From assembly GCA_046330435.1 (NCBI GenBank), contig JAXLST010000006.1, positions 186,001-250,000 of the forward strand: a stretch of DNA of 64,000 bases. Reading direction: 5' to 3'. The notes below the pieces were generated by a model, which had not been told where the DNA came from, made no database searches, and saw only the letters and a program-made list of their open reading frames with translations. Of the stretch, positions 43,779-52,448 are shown piece by piece. Position 1 is the stretch's first letter; each line of letters begins with the position of its first letter. The stretch is from Ga0077560 sp046330435 (GTDB lineage: Bacteria; Actinomycetota; Thermoleophilia; Miltoncostaeales; Miltoncostaeaceae). The translations under genes were made by a program, and so were the position numbers.

Positions 43779-45129
43779 CGAGCGGGCGCTCCTCGGGGAA
43801 GGTGAACAGGCGGTCCCGCTCGCGGGCCGCCAGGGCGACGGCGAGCGTGAGCGGACCGACGCGGCCAAAGTACATCAGGGCGACCAGGACCGACTGGCCG
43901 AAGTCGCCCAGGTCCGGGGTGATCCCCGTGGACAGGCCGACGGTGCCGAACGCGGAGACCACCTCGAACAGGCACTGGCTGAGGTTGTACGGCGTGGCGG
44001 CCAGCAGAGCGATGGTGCCGAACGTGACGGCGTTGATCGCCAGGAAGGCGATGGCCAGGCTCTGGCGCAGAACGGCGACCGGCAGCGTCCGCCCGAAGGC
44101 CTCCGCCTGGCGCCCGCCCTTCGCCTCGCCGATGACCATGAGCAGCAGCACGGCGAACGTCGCGACCTTCACGCCGCCCGCGGTCGACCCGGAGCCGCCG
44201 CCCACGAACATGAGCATGTCGCTCACCAGCAGCGACTCGTCGTGCAGTCCCGACTGGCTGATGGAGTTGAACCCGGCGGTGCGGGTCGTGACCGACTGGA
44301 AGAACGCGTTGAGGACCTTCGCGCCGCCCGACATGGGCTCCAGGGTCGCCGGGTTGCCGAACTCCATCGCCAGGTACGCGAGGGTGCCGACGGCCAGCAG
44401 CAGGCCGGTCGCGGTGAGCGTGAGCTTGGTGTGCAGTGACCAGCGGGCGACCCGCCGGCGGTTCTTCTTGAGGTCCAGGAAGACCGGGTAACCGATACCG
44501 CCCACGATGATCCCCACGGCGATCGGCATCAGCACGAAGAAGTCGTGCGAGAAGCCCGCCAGGTTGTCGCTGAACAGCGCGAAGCCGGCGTTGTTGAACG
44601 ACGACACCGCATGGAACGCCCCGCGCCACAGAGCCGTCCCGAACGAGGCGTCCTCCATGAACCGCGCCGTGAGGAACGCGGTGATGATCGCCTCGCAGGT
44701 GAGCGAGAACGCGACCAGCCCCAGCAGGATGCGGCGGACGTCGCTGAGGTTCACCACCCCGGCCTCCTCCGCGGCGATCATGCGCCGCCGCAGGCCCATG
44801 CGGCGGCCGGCCAGCATGAAGACCACCAGAGCGGCGGACATGATCCCGAGGCCGCCCAGCTGCACCAGCAGCATGATCACGGCCTGCCCGAAGGTGCTCC
44901 AATACGTGGCGGTGTCCACCACCGAGTGGCCGGTCACGCAGATCGCCGACGTGGAGGTGAACAGCGCCTCCATGAACGAGGCGTGGCCCTCCCCCGTCTT
45001 GGCCACGGGCAGCAGCAGCAGGCCGGTGCCCATGAGGATCGCCGCGGCGAACGCGAGCATGACCACCTGCGCCGGCTGCAGCGCACGGTTGCGCTTCACG
45101 ATGAGGGTGCGGTTGCCGGTGGTGAGCAC
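43771..45129 (-). CDS. ktrB: KtrB/TrkH-family potassium uptake membrane subunit
   Basis: A 452-residue transporter with four repeated membrane-pore-membrane units. Selectivity-filter regions are visible as AICVTGHSVVD, SSFNNAGFALF, GGGSGSTAGGVKVAT and SAFGTVGLSTGITPDLG. Imports K+ with or without Na+. GTG start. The downstream ktrA overlaps it, and a second ktrB lies nine bases upstream. Confidence 0.94.
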   Translation of the reverse strand: MLTTGNRTLIVKRNRALQPAQVVMLAFAAAILMGTGLLLLPVAKTGEGHASFMEALFTSTSAICVTGHSVVDTATYWSTFGQAVIMLLVQLGGLGIMSAALVVFMLAGRRMGLRRRMIAAEEAGVVNLSDVRRILLGLVAFSLTCEAIITAFLTARFMEDASFGTALWRGAFHAVSSFNNAGFALFSDNLAGFSHDFFVLMPIAVGIIVGGIGYPVFLDLKKNRRRVARWSLHTKLTLTATGLLLAVGTLAYLAMEFGNPATLEPMSGGAKVLNAFFQSVTTRTAGFNSISQSGLHDESLLVSDMLMFVGGGSGSTAGGVKVATFAVLLLMVIGEAKGGRQAEAFGRTLPVAVLRQSLAIAFLAINAVTFGTIALLAATPYNLSQCLFEVVSAFGTVGLSTGITPDLGDFGQSVLVALMYFGRVGPLTLAVALAARERDRLFTFPEERPLVG

Positions 45130-45138
45130 TGGGAGCCC

Positions 45139-46488
45139 CTAGCCGATGAGCAGCTGCTCTTCGGGGTAGTCGTACAACCGCTGACGCTCGCGCAGCGCCA
45201 GGGCGACCACCAGTGTCAGGGGACCGACCCGGCCCATGAACATCAGCCCGGTCAGGATGAGGTGGCTGGGCGTCGACAGGTCACCGGTGATGCCCGTGGA
45301 CAGCCCCACGATCGAGAACGCGCTGATCACCTCGAAGAGGATCTGGGCGAACGAGTACGGCTCCATCGCCATGAGCGCGAGCGTCGCGAACACGATCACG
45401 TTCACGGCGATGAACGCCACCGACAGCGCCTGCCGGATGACGTTCGTGGGGATCGTCCGCCCGAACGCCTCGGCCTGCCGGCCGCCGCGCGCCTCGCTCA
45501 CCACGATGAGCACCAGCACGATGAACGTGACGACCTTGATGCCGCCCGCCGTCGAGCCGGTGCCGCCGCCCACGAACATGAGCATGTCGGTGACCAGCCA
45601 GGTCTCCTCCTTCATGCCCCCAACGTCCACCGTCGAGAACCCCGCGGAGCGGGCGCTCACCGAATGGAACCACGCGCCCAGGATCCTCCCGGGCAGCTCC
45701 AGCGCCCCGAGGGTGCGGGGGTTCGTCCACTCCAGCAGCGCGAACGTGACCGCCCCGAAGGCCATGAGCGACCACGTCCCCACCACGGTGAGCTTGGTGT
45801 GCAGCGACCACCGGCTCGGGCGGCGCCGGTTGCCGCGCACCTCGAACAGCACGGGGAACCCGATGCCGCCGATCACGATTCCCACCCCCATGGGGACCAG
45901 CACCAGCGCGTCGCCCGCGAACCCGGCGAAGCTGTCGCTCTGCAGGGCGAAGCCGGCGCCGTTGAACGCCGAGACGGCGTGGAACACCCCGCTCCACAGG
46001 GCATCCCCGAACGATTGCCCGTGCCCGGTCCAGAACCGGATCGTGAGCACCGCCGCCACCGCGGCCTCCACCGTGAACGTGACCACGAACACCCCGGCCA
46101 GCACGCGGCGCACGTCCCGGGGCGACATCGCGCGCGCCTCGCTCTGGGCCACCATCCGCGCGCGCAGACCGATGCTGCGCCCGGCGATCACCAGGATGAT
46201 CGACCCCGCAGTGAGGATCCCCAGGCCGCCCACCTGGATGAGCAGCAGGATCACCGCCTCGCCGAACGGGCTCCAGTACGTGGGGGTGTCGACGATGGTG
46301 TGCCCGGTCACGCACACCGCCGACGCGGAGGTGAACAGCGCCTCCACGAAGCCCGCGCCGCCCGGCCCCTCGCGGCTCACCGGCAGGAGCAGCAGCAGCG
46401 TCCCGACGACCACGGCCGCACCGAACCCGGCCACCACCAGCTGGCCTGGCCTGATCGCGCGCGAGGGTCGGGGTGGGCGTGGCGGCAC
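45139..46488 (-). CDS. second KtrB/TrkH-family potassium uptake subunit
   Basis: A 449-residue paralog of the adjacent KtrB with the same filter motifs (AVCVTGHTIVD, SAFNGAGFAL, GGGTGSTAGGIKVVT, SAFSIVGLSTGITGDLS). The GTG at 46488 is the only in-frame start near the first helix; it gives a Pro/Arg-rich N-terminus (PPRPPRPSRAIRPG). It lacks a clear ribosome-binding site. It is the first gene of ktrB2-ktrB1-ktrA, so two pore subunits may share a single regulator. Confidence 0.92.
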   Translation of the reverse strand: MPPRPPRPSRAIRPGQLVVAGFGAAVVVGTLLLLLPVSREGPGGAGFVEALFTSASAVCVTGHTIVDTPTYWSPFGEAVILLLIQVGGLGILTAGSIILVIAGRSIGLRARMVAQSEARAMSPRDVRRVLAGVFVVTFTVEAAVAAVLTIRFWTGHGQSFGDALWSGVFHAVSAFNGAGFALQSDSFAGFAGDALVLVPMGVGIVIGGIGFPVLFEVRGNRRRPSRWSLHTKLTVVGTWSLMAFGAVTFALLEWTNPRTLGALELPGRILGAWFHSVSARSAGFSTVDVGGMKEETWLVTDMLMFVGGGTGSTAGGIKVVTFIVLVLIVVSEARGGRQAEAFGRTIPTNVIRQALSVAFIAVNVIVFATLALMAMEPYSFAQILFEVISAFSIVGLSTGITGDLSTPSHLILTGLMFMGRVGPLTLVVALALRERQRLYDYPEEQLLIG

Positions 46489-46595
46489 GGCGGCTGGGGT
46501 CGCGCCCGGCGGGCGCAGCGGCCCACGGTACTCCCGCGCGGGGACCGGCGCACCCCCACCCGCGGATGCGGTGCCGCCGCCCCGGGGACCGGTGC

Positions 46596-46601
46596 TACGG
46601 T
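46596..46601 (+). promoter_or_regulatory. candidate -10 box ahead of the manganese riboswitch
   Basis: TACGGT would place the transcript start at about 46608, just before the 5' strand of the riboswitch P1 helix at 46610. The -35 region is not convincing. Confidence 0.35.
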
Positions 46602-46609
46602 TCCCCGGT

Positions 46610-46706
46610 CCGCAAGGGGAGTATCCCGGGAGCGGCGACGTCGTCAGTACGGCCGATGAGGCCCGGCGCGCCGGCCCCTGTTTCCAGGGGCGGGAGAGAC
46701 CTTCGG
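46610..46706 (+). ncRNA. yybP-ykoY manganese riboswitch
   Basis: Diagnostic conserved blocks of the yybP-ykoY family occur in order: GGGGAGTA at 46616-46623, GACGTCGTCA at 46637-46646 and GGGAGAGACC at 46692-46701. Closing P1 pairs CCGcAAGG (46610-46617) with CCTTCGG (46700-46706). The gene downstream is a TerC-family protein, a classic partner of this riboswitch, which senses Mn2+. The 3' P1 strand extends as CCTTCGGGAAACG (46700-46712), which can instead pair with CGTTTCC-TC-CGAAGG (46741-46755). That second helix would hide the GAAGGG ribosome-binding site of terC, suggesting translational control turned on by Mn2+. Confidence 0.9.
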
Positions 46707-46764
46707 GAAACGGGGTCCCGTGACCGGGGCCATGGACCGGCGTTTCCTCCGAAGGGTGTGACGG

Positions 46765-47712
46765 GTGGCGATTCCCCTCTGGGCCTGGTTTGCGCTCGCC
46801 GCGCTGGTGGCGGTGCTCATCGCGATCGACCTGCTGGTGTTCGGCCGCGGCGACCACGAGGTGTCCATCAAGGACGCCCTGCTGTGGAGCGTGATCTGGA
46901 CGGTCCTGGGCGTGGCCTTCGCCGGGGTGATCCTGGTGTGGCACGACAAGGCGCAGGCCGGCGAGTACCTGTCCGGCTACCTCATCGAGCGCACCCTCTC
47001 GATGGACAACCTGTTCGTGTTCGCCGTCATCTTCGGCTACTTCGCGGTGCCGTACGGATTGCAGCCCACGATCCTGATGTACGGCATCATCGGGGCGCTG
47101 GTGCTGCGCCTCCTGTTCATCCTGGCGGGCGCCGCCCTGCTCGACGCCTTCCACTGGGTGATCTACGTGTTCGGGGCGTTCCTCATCTACACCGCCTACC
47201 GGCTGCTCAACGCGCACGGCGAGACGGTGGAACCCGAGAAGAACCCGGTGCTGAAACTCATCCGGTCACGGATGAAGGTGACCGACGACTACCGCGGCAC
47301 CAAGGTCTTCATCCGGGAGAACGGCATCCGGTACGCCACCCCGGTGCTCGCCGTGCTCGCGGTCGTCGCCACCACCGACGTGATCTTCGCGATCGACTCG
47401 ATCCCCGCGATCTTCGCCGTCACCCGCGAGCCGTTCATCGTGTTCGCCGCCAACGCCTTCGCCCTGATGGGCCTGCGGGCGCTCTACTTCCTGCTGGCCG
47501 GCGCGATGCAGCGGTTCGAGTACCTGAGCCACGGCCTCGCCCTGCTGCTGTCGCTGGTGGGCCTCAAGATGCTGCTGTCGGGCGTGTTCCACCCGCCGGT
47601 GTGGGTGACGCTGATCACCATCACCGTCGTGCTGGGCGGCGCGATCGCCTACTCCCTGTGGGTCACCCGGCCGGGCGCCAAGCACGGCCCGCCGCCCACC
47701 GCCGCCGCCTAA
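46765..47712 (+). CDS. TerC-family membrane protein, probable manganese exporter
   Basis: A 315-residue integral membrane protein with about eight or nine helices. The TerC landmarks are AIDLLVFGRGDHEVSIKDAL, SGYLIERTLSMDNLFVFAVIFGYF, ATPVLAVLAVVATTDVIFAIDSIPAIFAVT and FIVFAANAFALMGLRALYFLLAG; intramembrane Asp/Glu residues of the metal path are kept. TerC proteins (Alx, MeeF/MeeY) export Mn2+ or load exported enzymes. The manganese riboswitch in the leader strongly supports a Mn2+ role. GTG start with GAAGGG eight bases upstream. Confidence 0.95.
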   Translation: MAIPLWAWFALAALVAVLIAIDLLVFGRGDHEVSIKDALLWSVIWTVLGVAFAGVILVWHDKAQAGEYLSGYLIERTLSMDNLFVFAVIFGYFAVPYGLQPTILMYGIIGALVLRLLFILAGAALLDAFHWVIYVFGAFLIYTAYRLLNAHGETVEPEKNPVLKLIRSRMKVTDDYRGTKVFIRENGIRYATPVLAVLAVVATTDVIFAIDSIPAIFAVTREPFIVFAANAFALMGLRALYFLLAGAMQRFEYLSHGLALLLSLVGLKMLLSGVFHPPVWVTLITITVVLGGAIAYSLWVTRPGAKHGPPPTAAA

Positions 47713-48233
47713 CGGGCGGGCGCCGCCGGGGCGAGGAACTCCACCAGGGCGCGGGCGCCGGGGTCCTCCCCCAGGCGGGTCACCAGCGCCACCATCGCCC
47801 GCACCTCGGGGTCCGCCGGTCCGACGCGCTCCACCAGCTGACGCAGGCAGCGGGCCGGCGAGGCGGCGGCGCCGTCCTGGTCGGTGGTGACCCCGGCGAC
47901 GTCCAGCAGCATCAGCAGGCCCTCGTCGGCGCCCTGGGGGACCGGGAACTCGGCCTCCAGGGGTGCCTCGCCGCGGATGTTCGCCGCCATCGCCGCGAAC
48001 CCGGTGTGGGCGACGATGCGCGCGAGGTCCTCATGGCCGGCGGCCCGCAGGCGCCGGGCGGTGTCACGCGGGGCGCCGAGGCGGTGCAGCCAGGCGGCGC
48101 ACAACAGCCGCGCCCGCCGGTCGCGCTCCAGCCGCGCCGAGCGGGCGATGCGCGCGGCCTGCTGGGCGACCCCGCGCGTGCGGCCGTACCCGGCCTCGTC
48201 CAGGATGCGGACGGCGAGCTCGTGGGCGCACAC
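47709..48233 (-). CDS. HD-domain-like protein, degenerate
   Basis: About 174 residues from a GTG at 48233, or 191 from a CTG at 48284 that overlaps the acuC stop (CTGA). The N-terminal half looks like an HD fold (CAHELAVRILDEAGYGRTRGVAQQAARIARSARLERD), but the metal-binding HD is missing: the expected AAxLHDIG reads AAWLHRLG, so phosphohydrolase activity is unlikely. The C-terminal half is helical and of unknown function. The CTG-extended form adds LSAPRTLPELWRGAHQP, which looks like genuine protein sequence. It is coupled to acuC, and its stop overlaps that of terC. Confidence 0.7.
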   Translation of the reverse strand: MCAHELAVRILDEAGYGRTRGVAQQAARIARSARLERDRRARLLCAAWLHRLGAPRDTARRLRAAGHEDLARIVAHTGFAAMAANIRGEAPLEAEFPVPQGADEGLLMLLDVAGVTTDQDGAAASPARCLRQLVERVGPADPEVRAMVALVTRLGEDPGARALVEFLAPAAPAR

Positions 48234-48280
48234 CGGCTGGTGCGCGCCCCGCCACAGCTCCGGGAGTGTCCGCGGCGCGC

Positions 48281-49435
48281 TCAGCGCAGGAGGATGAGGG
48301 CCTGGTCGATGACCTGGTGCCCCTCGGCGTCGGCGCGGGCGCGCTCGGCCGCCGGGACCTCGGGCTCCGGGTCCCCCATGAGCGTGGCGGTGAGCGGCTG
48401 CCCCGCCCGCTCCTGCGCCTGCCGCACCCACGCCTCGGGGAGGTCCGGGGCGAGCTCGGCGCCGATCATCTCGGCGAACAGCATCGTCCAGGCGCGCGGC
48501 ACCACGTCGGTGTTGTAGCCGCCGCCGCCCAGCGCGACCCACTTGCCGTCGCACGCCTGCTCGGCCAGCTGGTGCAGGCTGCGGTACAGGCGGGGGAACG
48601 CCTCCATGGTGACCTGCAGGTGCGCCAGCGGGTCCTGGTGGTGCGGGTCCGCGCCGTCCTGGGTGACGATGACATCCGGGGCGAAGTCCAGCACCGCGGG
48701 GCAGATGACGTCCTCCACGGCCCGCAGGTACGGGGCGTCGCCCGCGTACGGCGGCAGCGGGACGTTGACGGCCGTGCCGGTGGCGTCCCCCACCCCGCGC
48801 TCGGCGAGGCTGCCGGTACCCGGGAACAGGTAGCGGCCGCTCTCGTGCACCGAGCAGGTGAGCACCCGGGGGTCCTCGTAGAAGATCCACTGGGTGCCGT
48901 CGCCGTGGTGGACGTCCACGTCGATGTACGCCACCCGCTCCGCGCCGGCGTCCAGCAGCGCGTGGATCGCCACGGCGGGGTCGTTGAAGATGCAGAACCC
49001 GGCGGCCTTGTTGGCGAAGGCGTGGTGCAGGCCGCCGCCGGCGCTGAACGCCTGGTCGGCCCGGCCCTCCCACACCTCCATCGCCGCCGCGATCGACGCG
49101 CCGCACACCAGGGCGGCGGCGTCGTACATGCCCGGGAACGCCGGGGTGTCGCCACCGGGCGAGAGCCCCCACTGGGCGGCCTCGAAGCCGTGGGCGAGCA
49201 TCGGGTTGGCGCTCATCCGCTGGACGGCCTTCACGTACGCCGCCGCATGGGAGCGCTCGATCTGCGCCTGCGTGGCGGGCTGCGGCTCCACCGTGTACAC
49301 GCCGGGCCAGTCCAGCAGCCCGTAGGCGCGCATGAGGTCGACGGCCAGCAGCCGCCGCAGGGGCGAGAGCGGGTGCTCGTCCCCCAGGTCGTACGCGGCG
49401 GTGGCCTCGGAGGTGACGAACGCGGTCCTGGTCAT
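48281..49435 (-). CDS. acuC: AcuC-type deacetylase of the histone deacetylase superfamily
   Basis: A 384-residue Zn2+-dependent deacetylase. The active-site segments are intact: GGGLHHAFANKAAGFCIFND, AYIDVDVHHGDGTQWIFY with the Asp/His zinc ligands, SVHESGRYLFPGTG, and VTQDGADPHHQDPLAHL followed by GGGGYN. AcuC deacetylates acetyl-CoA synthetase in Bacillus; no acuA or acs is nearby, so the substrate is unknown. ATG start; its stop overlaps the HD-like gene. Confidence 0.94.
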   Translation of the reverse strand: MTRTAFVTSEATAAYDLGDEHPLSPLRRLLAVDLMRAYGLLDWPGVYTVEPQPATQAQIERSHAAAYVKAVQRMSANPMLAHGFEAAQWGLSPGGDTPAFPGMYDAAALVCGASIAAAMEVWEGRADQAFSAGGGLHHAFANKAAGFCIFNDPAVAIHALLDAGAERVAYIDVDVHHGDGTQWIFYEDPRVLTCSVHESGRYLFPGTGSLAERGVGDATGTAVNVPLPPYAGDAPYLRAVEDVICPAVLDFAPDVIVTQDGADPHHQDPLAHLQVTMEAFPRLYRSLHQLAEQACDGKWVALGGGGYNTDVVPRAWTMLFAEMIGAELAPDLPEAWVRQAQERAGQPLTATLMGDPEPEVPAAERARADAEGHQVIDQALILLR

Positions 49436-49453
49436 GCGGTCATGCTCGCACAG

Positions 49454-51082
49454 TCACCGCGCGCCGAGCCGGACCCTCACCCCCCTCAGCAGGAACGTGT
49501 TGCCGCCGCCGTCCACCGCGTTCACCACCACCCGGTAGGTGCCCCGCACCCGCGGGACGGCGAGCGGGACGCTGATCAGCGCCCGCCCGGTCGTGGTGCG
49601 GCGCACCACGGGCCCGGCGTTCACCCAGCGGGCGCCGACGCGCCGCTGCAGGCGGATGGTGAGCTTCGCAGCCTCCGCCACCGACACCCGCAGGCGCAGC
49701 GACGGCCTGAGCACGAGGCCGCCGCGCAGCCGCGGCGGGGTGGTGTCGGCCGCGGCGGGCGCGCTCACGGTGGGCGTGTTGGCGTTCGTGCCGGTACCGG
49801 GGCCGGGGTCCGCGGGCGGCGTGACGGCGGGCGGCCCGACCGACACCGCCGGCGCCTCCACTGCGCCCAGATCCACCACCGCGGTGCCGTCGCCGTCCCC
49901 GTCCAGCGGCCGGGCGGCGCCGCCGAAGCCGGTGACGCCGGTGAGGACCGCCGCCGGGTCGCCCGCGTCGATGAGCGGCGATCCCACCTGGGGGGTGAAG
50001 TCGCCCTGCACCGGGTTCACGAACACCGCCTGGTGGTTGGTGACGTGGTCGGTCGCGGTGATCGCCCCGGTCCCGCCGCCGGTGTTCTGGTCGACGTTGC
50101 CCGTGGCGGGCAGGTTGGTCCACCGCAGCGTCACGTTCGCGGGCCGGCCGCCCGAGGCCTCCCGCTGGACGGGCACCGCGACGCCCGTGATGACGCTGCC
50201 CTCCACGTCCACCGACGCCGATTCGGTGCCGTTGTCGGCGACCGCCGCGACGCCCGTCTGGTTCGCGGAGCCGTCGCCCGCGATCGTGACCCGCCGCAGC
50301 GCGAACTCGATGGCCTGGTTGCCCGCGTTGAAGTTCCGGGCCCGCACGCCCACGGCGCCGTCACCGCGGGGCTGGATGACCGAGTCGCGCACCGTCGCCC
50401 CGAAGCCGTCGGCGCTGAGCCCCACCAGCGCCCGCACGCGGGTGCGGTCGATGGTGACCGGGGCCCCCGAGAAGCGCACGCCGGTGCCCTCGGTCGCGAT
50501 GCTCGAGTCGGCGATGGTGCAGCTGCAGAAGGCCGAGACGCCGATTGCGCCGGGCGCGCCCTCCTGCACGACCTGCACGCGGTCGAGCGACGCCGTGCCG
50601 CCCATGCCGATCCCGTAGCCGGCCACGCCGACCTCGGCGGTGACCAGGACGTCGCGCAGCACGGCCGTGTCGCCGATGAACACGCCGGCCCGGTTGACGT
50701 GGCCCACGAACACGTCCAGGTCGCGCACGACGTGCGATCCGCCGAAGACCCGCAGCGCGTAGTCGTTCTGCGGCAGGGACGGGTCGGTGGCGATGACGGT
50801 CGCCTCGCCGGGGTTCCCGACGATCTCCACCGGGGACGCCGACGTGTAGGCGAACCCGGCGCCGCCGGGGCGGGCATACGTGCCGGGGCCGATGAGCACC
50901 CGGTCGGCGCCCGAGAACGCCGCGGCGGCGTTGAGCGCCGCCTGCAGGTCCCCGGGGAAGCTCTTGTCGGCGTCGCATCCGGTCCGGTCGACGCAGAAGT
51001 CGGCCGCCTGGGCCTGCGCGGCGACGGCCAGGCCGCCTGCGGCGGCGGCGAGCATGACTGCGCTGCGGATGCGACGGGACAT
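49454..51082 (-). CDS. secreted right-handed beta-helix protein
   Basis: A 542-residue exported protein. Signal peptide about residues 1-27 (RRIRSAVMLAAAAGGLAVAAQAQA). A parallel beta-helix domain follows, with the choice-of-anchor-Q/CSLREA-like opening DRTGCDADKSFPGDLQAALNAAA, then coils with VLIGPGTYARPGG and VVRDLDVFVGHVNRAGV. It includes the DAGDPAAVLTG...ARPLDGDGDGTAVVDLGAVE ending typical of this class near 375-415. A Pro/Gly/Thr linker and a C-terminal beta domain (about 450-542) with VNAVDGGGNTFLLRGVRV complete it. Possibly surface polysaccharide-related; substrate unknown. ATG behind AGGAG. Confidence 0.87.
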   Translation of the reverse strand: MSRRIRSAVMLAAAAGGLAVAAQAQAADFCVDRTGCDADKSFPGDLQAALNAAAAFSGADRVLIGPGTYARPGGAGFAYTSASPVEIVGNPGEATVIATDPSLPQNDYALRVFGGSHVVRDLDVFVGHVNRAGVFIGDTAVLRDVLVTAEVGVAGYGIGMGGTASLDRVQVVQEGAPGAIGVSAFCSCTIADSSIATEGTGVRFSGAPVTIDRTRVRALVGLSADGFGATVRDSVIQPRGDGAVGVRARNFNAGNQAIEFALRRVTIAGDGSANQTGVAAVADNGTESASVDVEGSVITGVAVPVQREASGGRPANVTLRWTNLPATGNVDQNTGGGTGAITATDHVTNHQAVFVNPVQGDFTPQVGSPLIDAGDPAAVLTGVTGFGGAARPLDGDGDGTAVVDLGAVEAPAVSVGPPAVTPPADPGPGTGTNANTPTVSAPAAADTTPPRLRGGLVLRPSLRLRVSVAEAAKLTIRLQRRVGARWVNAGPVVRRTTTGRALISVPLAVPRVRGTYRVVVNAVDGGGNTFLLRGVRVRLGAR

Positions 51083-51161
51083 GGGCACGGGCTCCTGTCT
51101 TCCGGTGACGCCGCGAGGCTACGCCCGCCGCCGGGCGTCGGGAACCCGACGATCGGATGGG

Positions 51162-52448
51162 TCAGGCGGCGCCGGCCCCGGCGACCGCCCACCGCCCGCT
51201 CACCAGGCGGGCGACGTTGGTGCCCAGGCGCACGGCGATGAGCAGGCACATCCCCGCCCAGATGCCCGCGATGCCCCAGCCCTCGGTGTGGACGGCGAGG
51301 GCCCACGGGGCGAACGCCGCGAAGGCCCCCAGCATCGACCACATGAGGTACCGGGTGTCGCCGGCGCCGATGAGCACGCCGTCCAGCACGAACACCACGG
51401 CGTTGGCCGGCTGCATGAGGGCGAAGACCCACCAGATGCGCTCGGCCTGGTCCAGCACGGCGGGGTCGTCGCTGAACACCCCCGGCACCACGGACGCCCC
51501 GGCGAGGAGGACGACGGCCGCCACGGCGCCGGCGACCAGGCCCCACAGCACCATGCGGCGGGCCAGGGCCCGCGCGTCGTGGACGTCCCCCGCGCCCAGG
51601 GCCGTGCCCACCAGGGTCTGGGCGGCGATCGCCACGGCGTCGAGCACCAGGGCGAGGAAGATGAAGCACCGGAACGCCACCTCGTGTGCCGCCACCTGCT
51701 CCGCCCCGGCACGGGCCAGCACCGCGGTGGCGAGCAGGAACGCGCACAGCAGCGCGCCGGTGCGCACGACCAGGTGCCCGCCCAGCTGCAGGAGGCTCCG
51801 CATGGCGTCCCGTGCGGGCGGCGCCAGGGCCCGGACCAGCGACGGCACGAAGGCCGCCGCGGCACCGAACTGGGCGATGACCGTGGAAAGGGCGGACCCG
51901 GCGATGCCCATGTCCAGCACGAACACCAGGGGCAGCTCGATCGCGATGTTCGCCAGGTTCGCGATCCCCAGGATCACCAGCGGGCGGCGCATCTCCTGCA
52001 CCCCGCGCAGGTAGCCCTGCCCCGCGAGCGCGACCAGCACCGCCGGCGCGCCGAGGGCGCTGATCCACAGGTACGTCCACGCCTCGCGGGCCACCTGCCC
52101 GGATCCGCCCATCACCGAGATGAGCGGGTGCCCCAGGGCGAGCAGGCCGGCGGCCAGGCAGGCCCCCAGGGCCAGGGCGAGCCACAGCGCCTGACCGGCG
52201 AGGTGGTCGGCCCGGTCGCGCATCCCGGCGCCGGTGAGCCGGGCCACCCGCGCGGTGGTGGCGTAGGTGAGGAAGTTGAGCAGCCAGACGGCGCTGGAGA
52301 TGATCCCGCCGGCCACCGCCAGGCCCGCCAGCTGGGTCGTGCCGATGTTGCCCACCACGGCGGCGTCGGCCAGCACGTAGAGGGGCTCGGCGGCGAGCGC
52401 CCCGAGGGCCGGCAGCGCGATGCCGAGGATCCGGCGGTCGCGGCTCAC
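51162..52448 (-). CDS. MATE-family efflux transporter (DinF-like)
   Basis: A 428-residue membrane protein with about twelve helices in two MatE halves (RRILGIALPALGALAAEPLYVLADAAVVG, then the second half around LLQLGGHLVVRTGALLCAFLLAT). Expels organic cations or drugs by Na+ or H+ antiport. The segment EPLYVLADAAVVGNIGTTQLAGLAVA matches the DinF subgroup. The GTG start overlaps the cyclase stop by four bases. Confidence 0.93.
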   Translation of the reverse strand: MSRDRRILGIALPALGALAAEPLYVLADAAVVGNIGTTQLAGLAVAGGIISSAVWLLNFLTYATTARVARLTGAGMRDRADHLAGQALWLALALGACLAAGLLALGHPLISVMGGSGQVAREAWTYLWISALGAPAVLVALAGQGYLRGVQEMRRPLVILGIANLANIAIELPLVFVLDMGIAGSALSTVIAQFGAAAAFVPSLVRALAPPARDAMRSLLQLGGHLVVRTGALLCAFLLATAVLARAGAEQVAAHEVAFRCFIFLALVLDAVAIAAQTLVGTALGAGDVHDARALARRMVLWGLVAGAVAAVVLLAGASVVPGVFSDDPAVLDQAERIWWVFALMQPANAVVFVLDGVLIGAGDTRYLMWSMLGAFAAFAPWALAVHTEGWGIAGIWAGMCLLIAVRLGTNVARLVSGRWAVAGAGAA

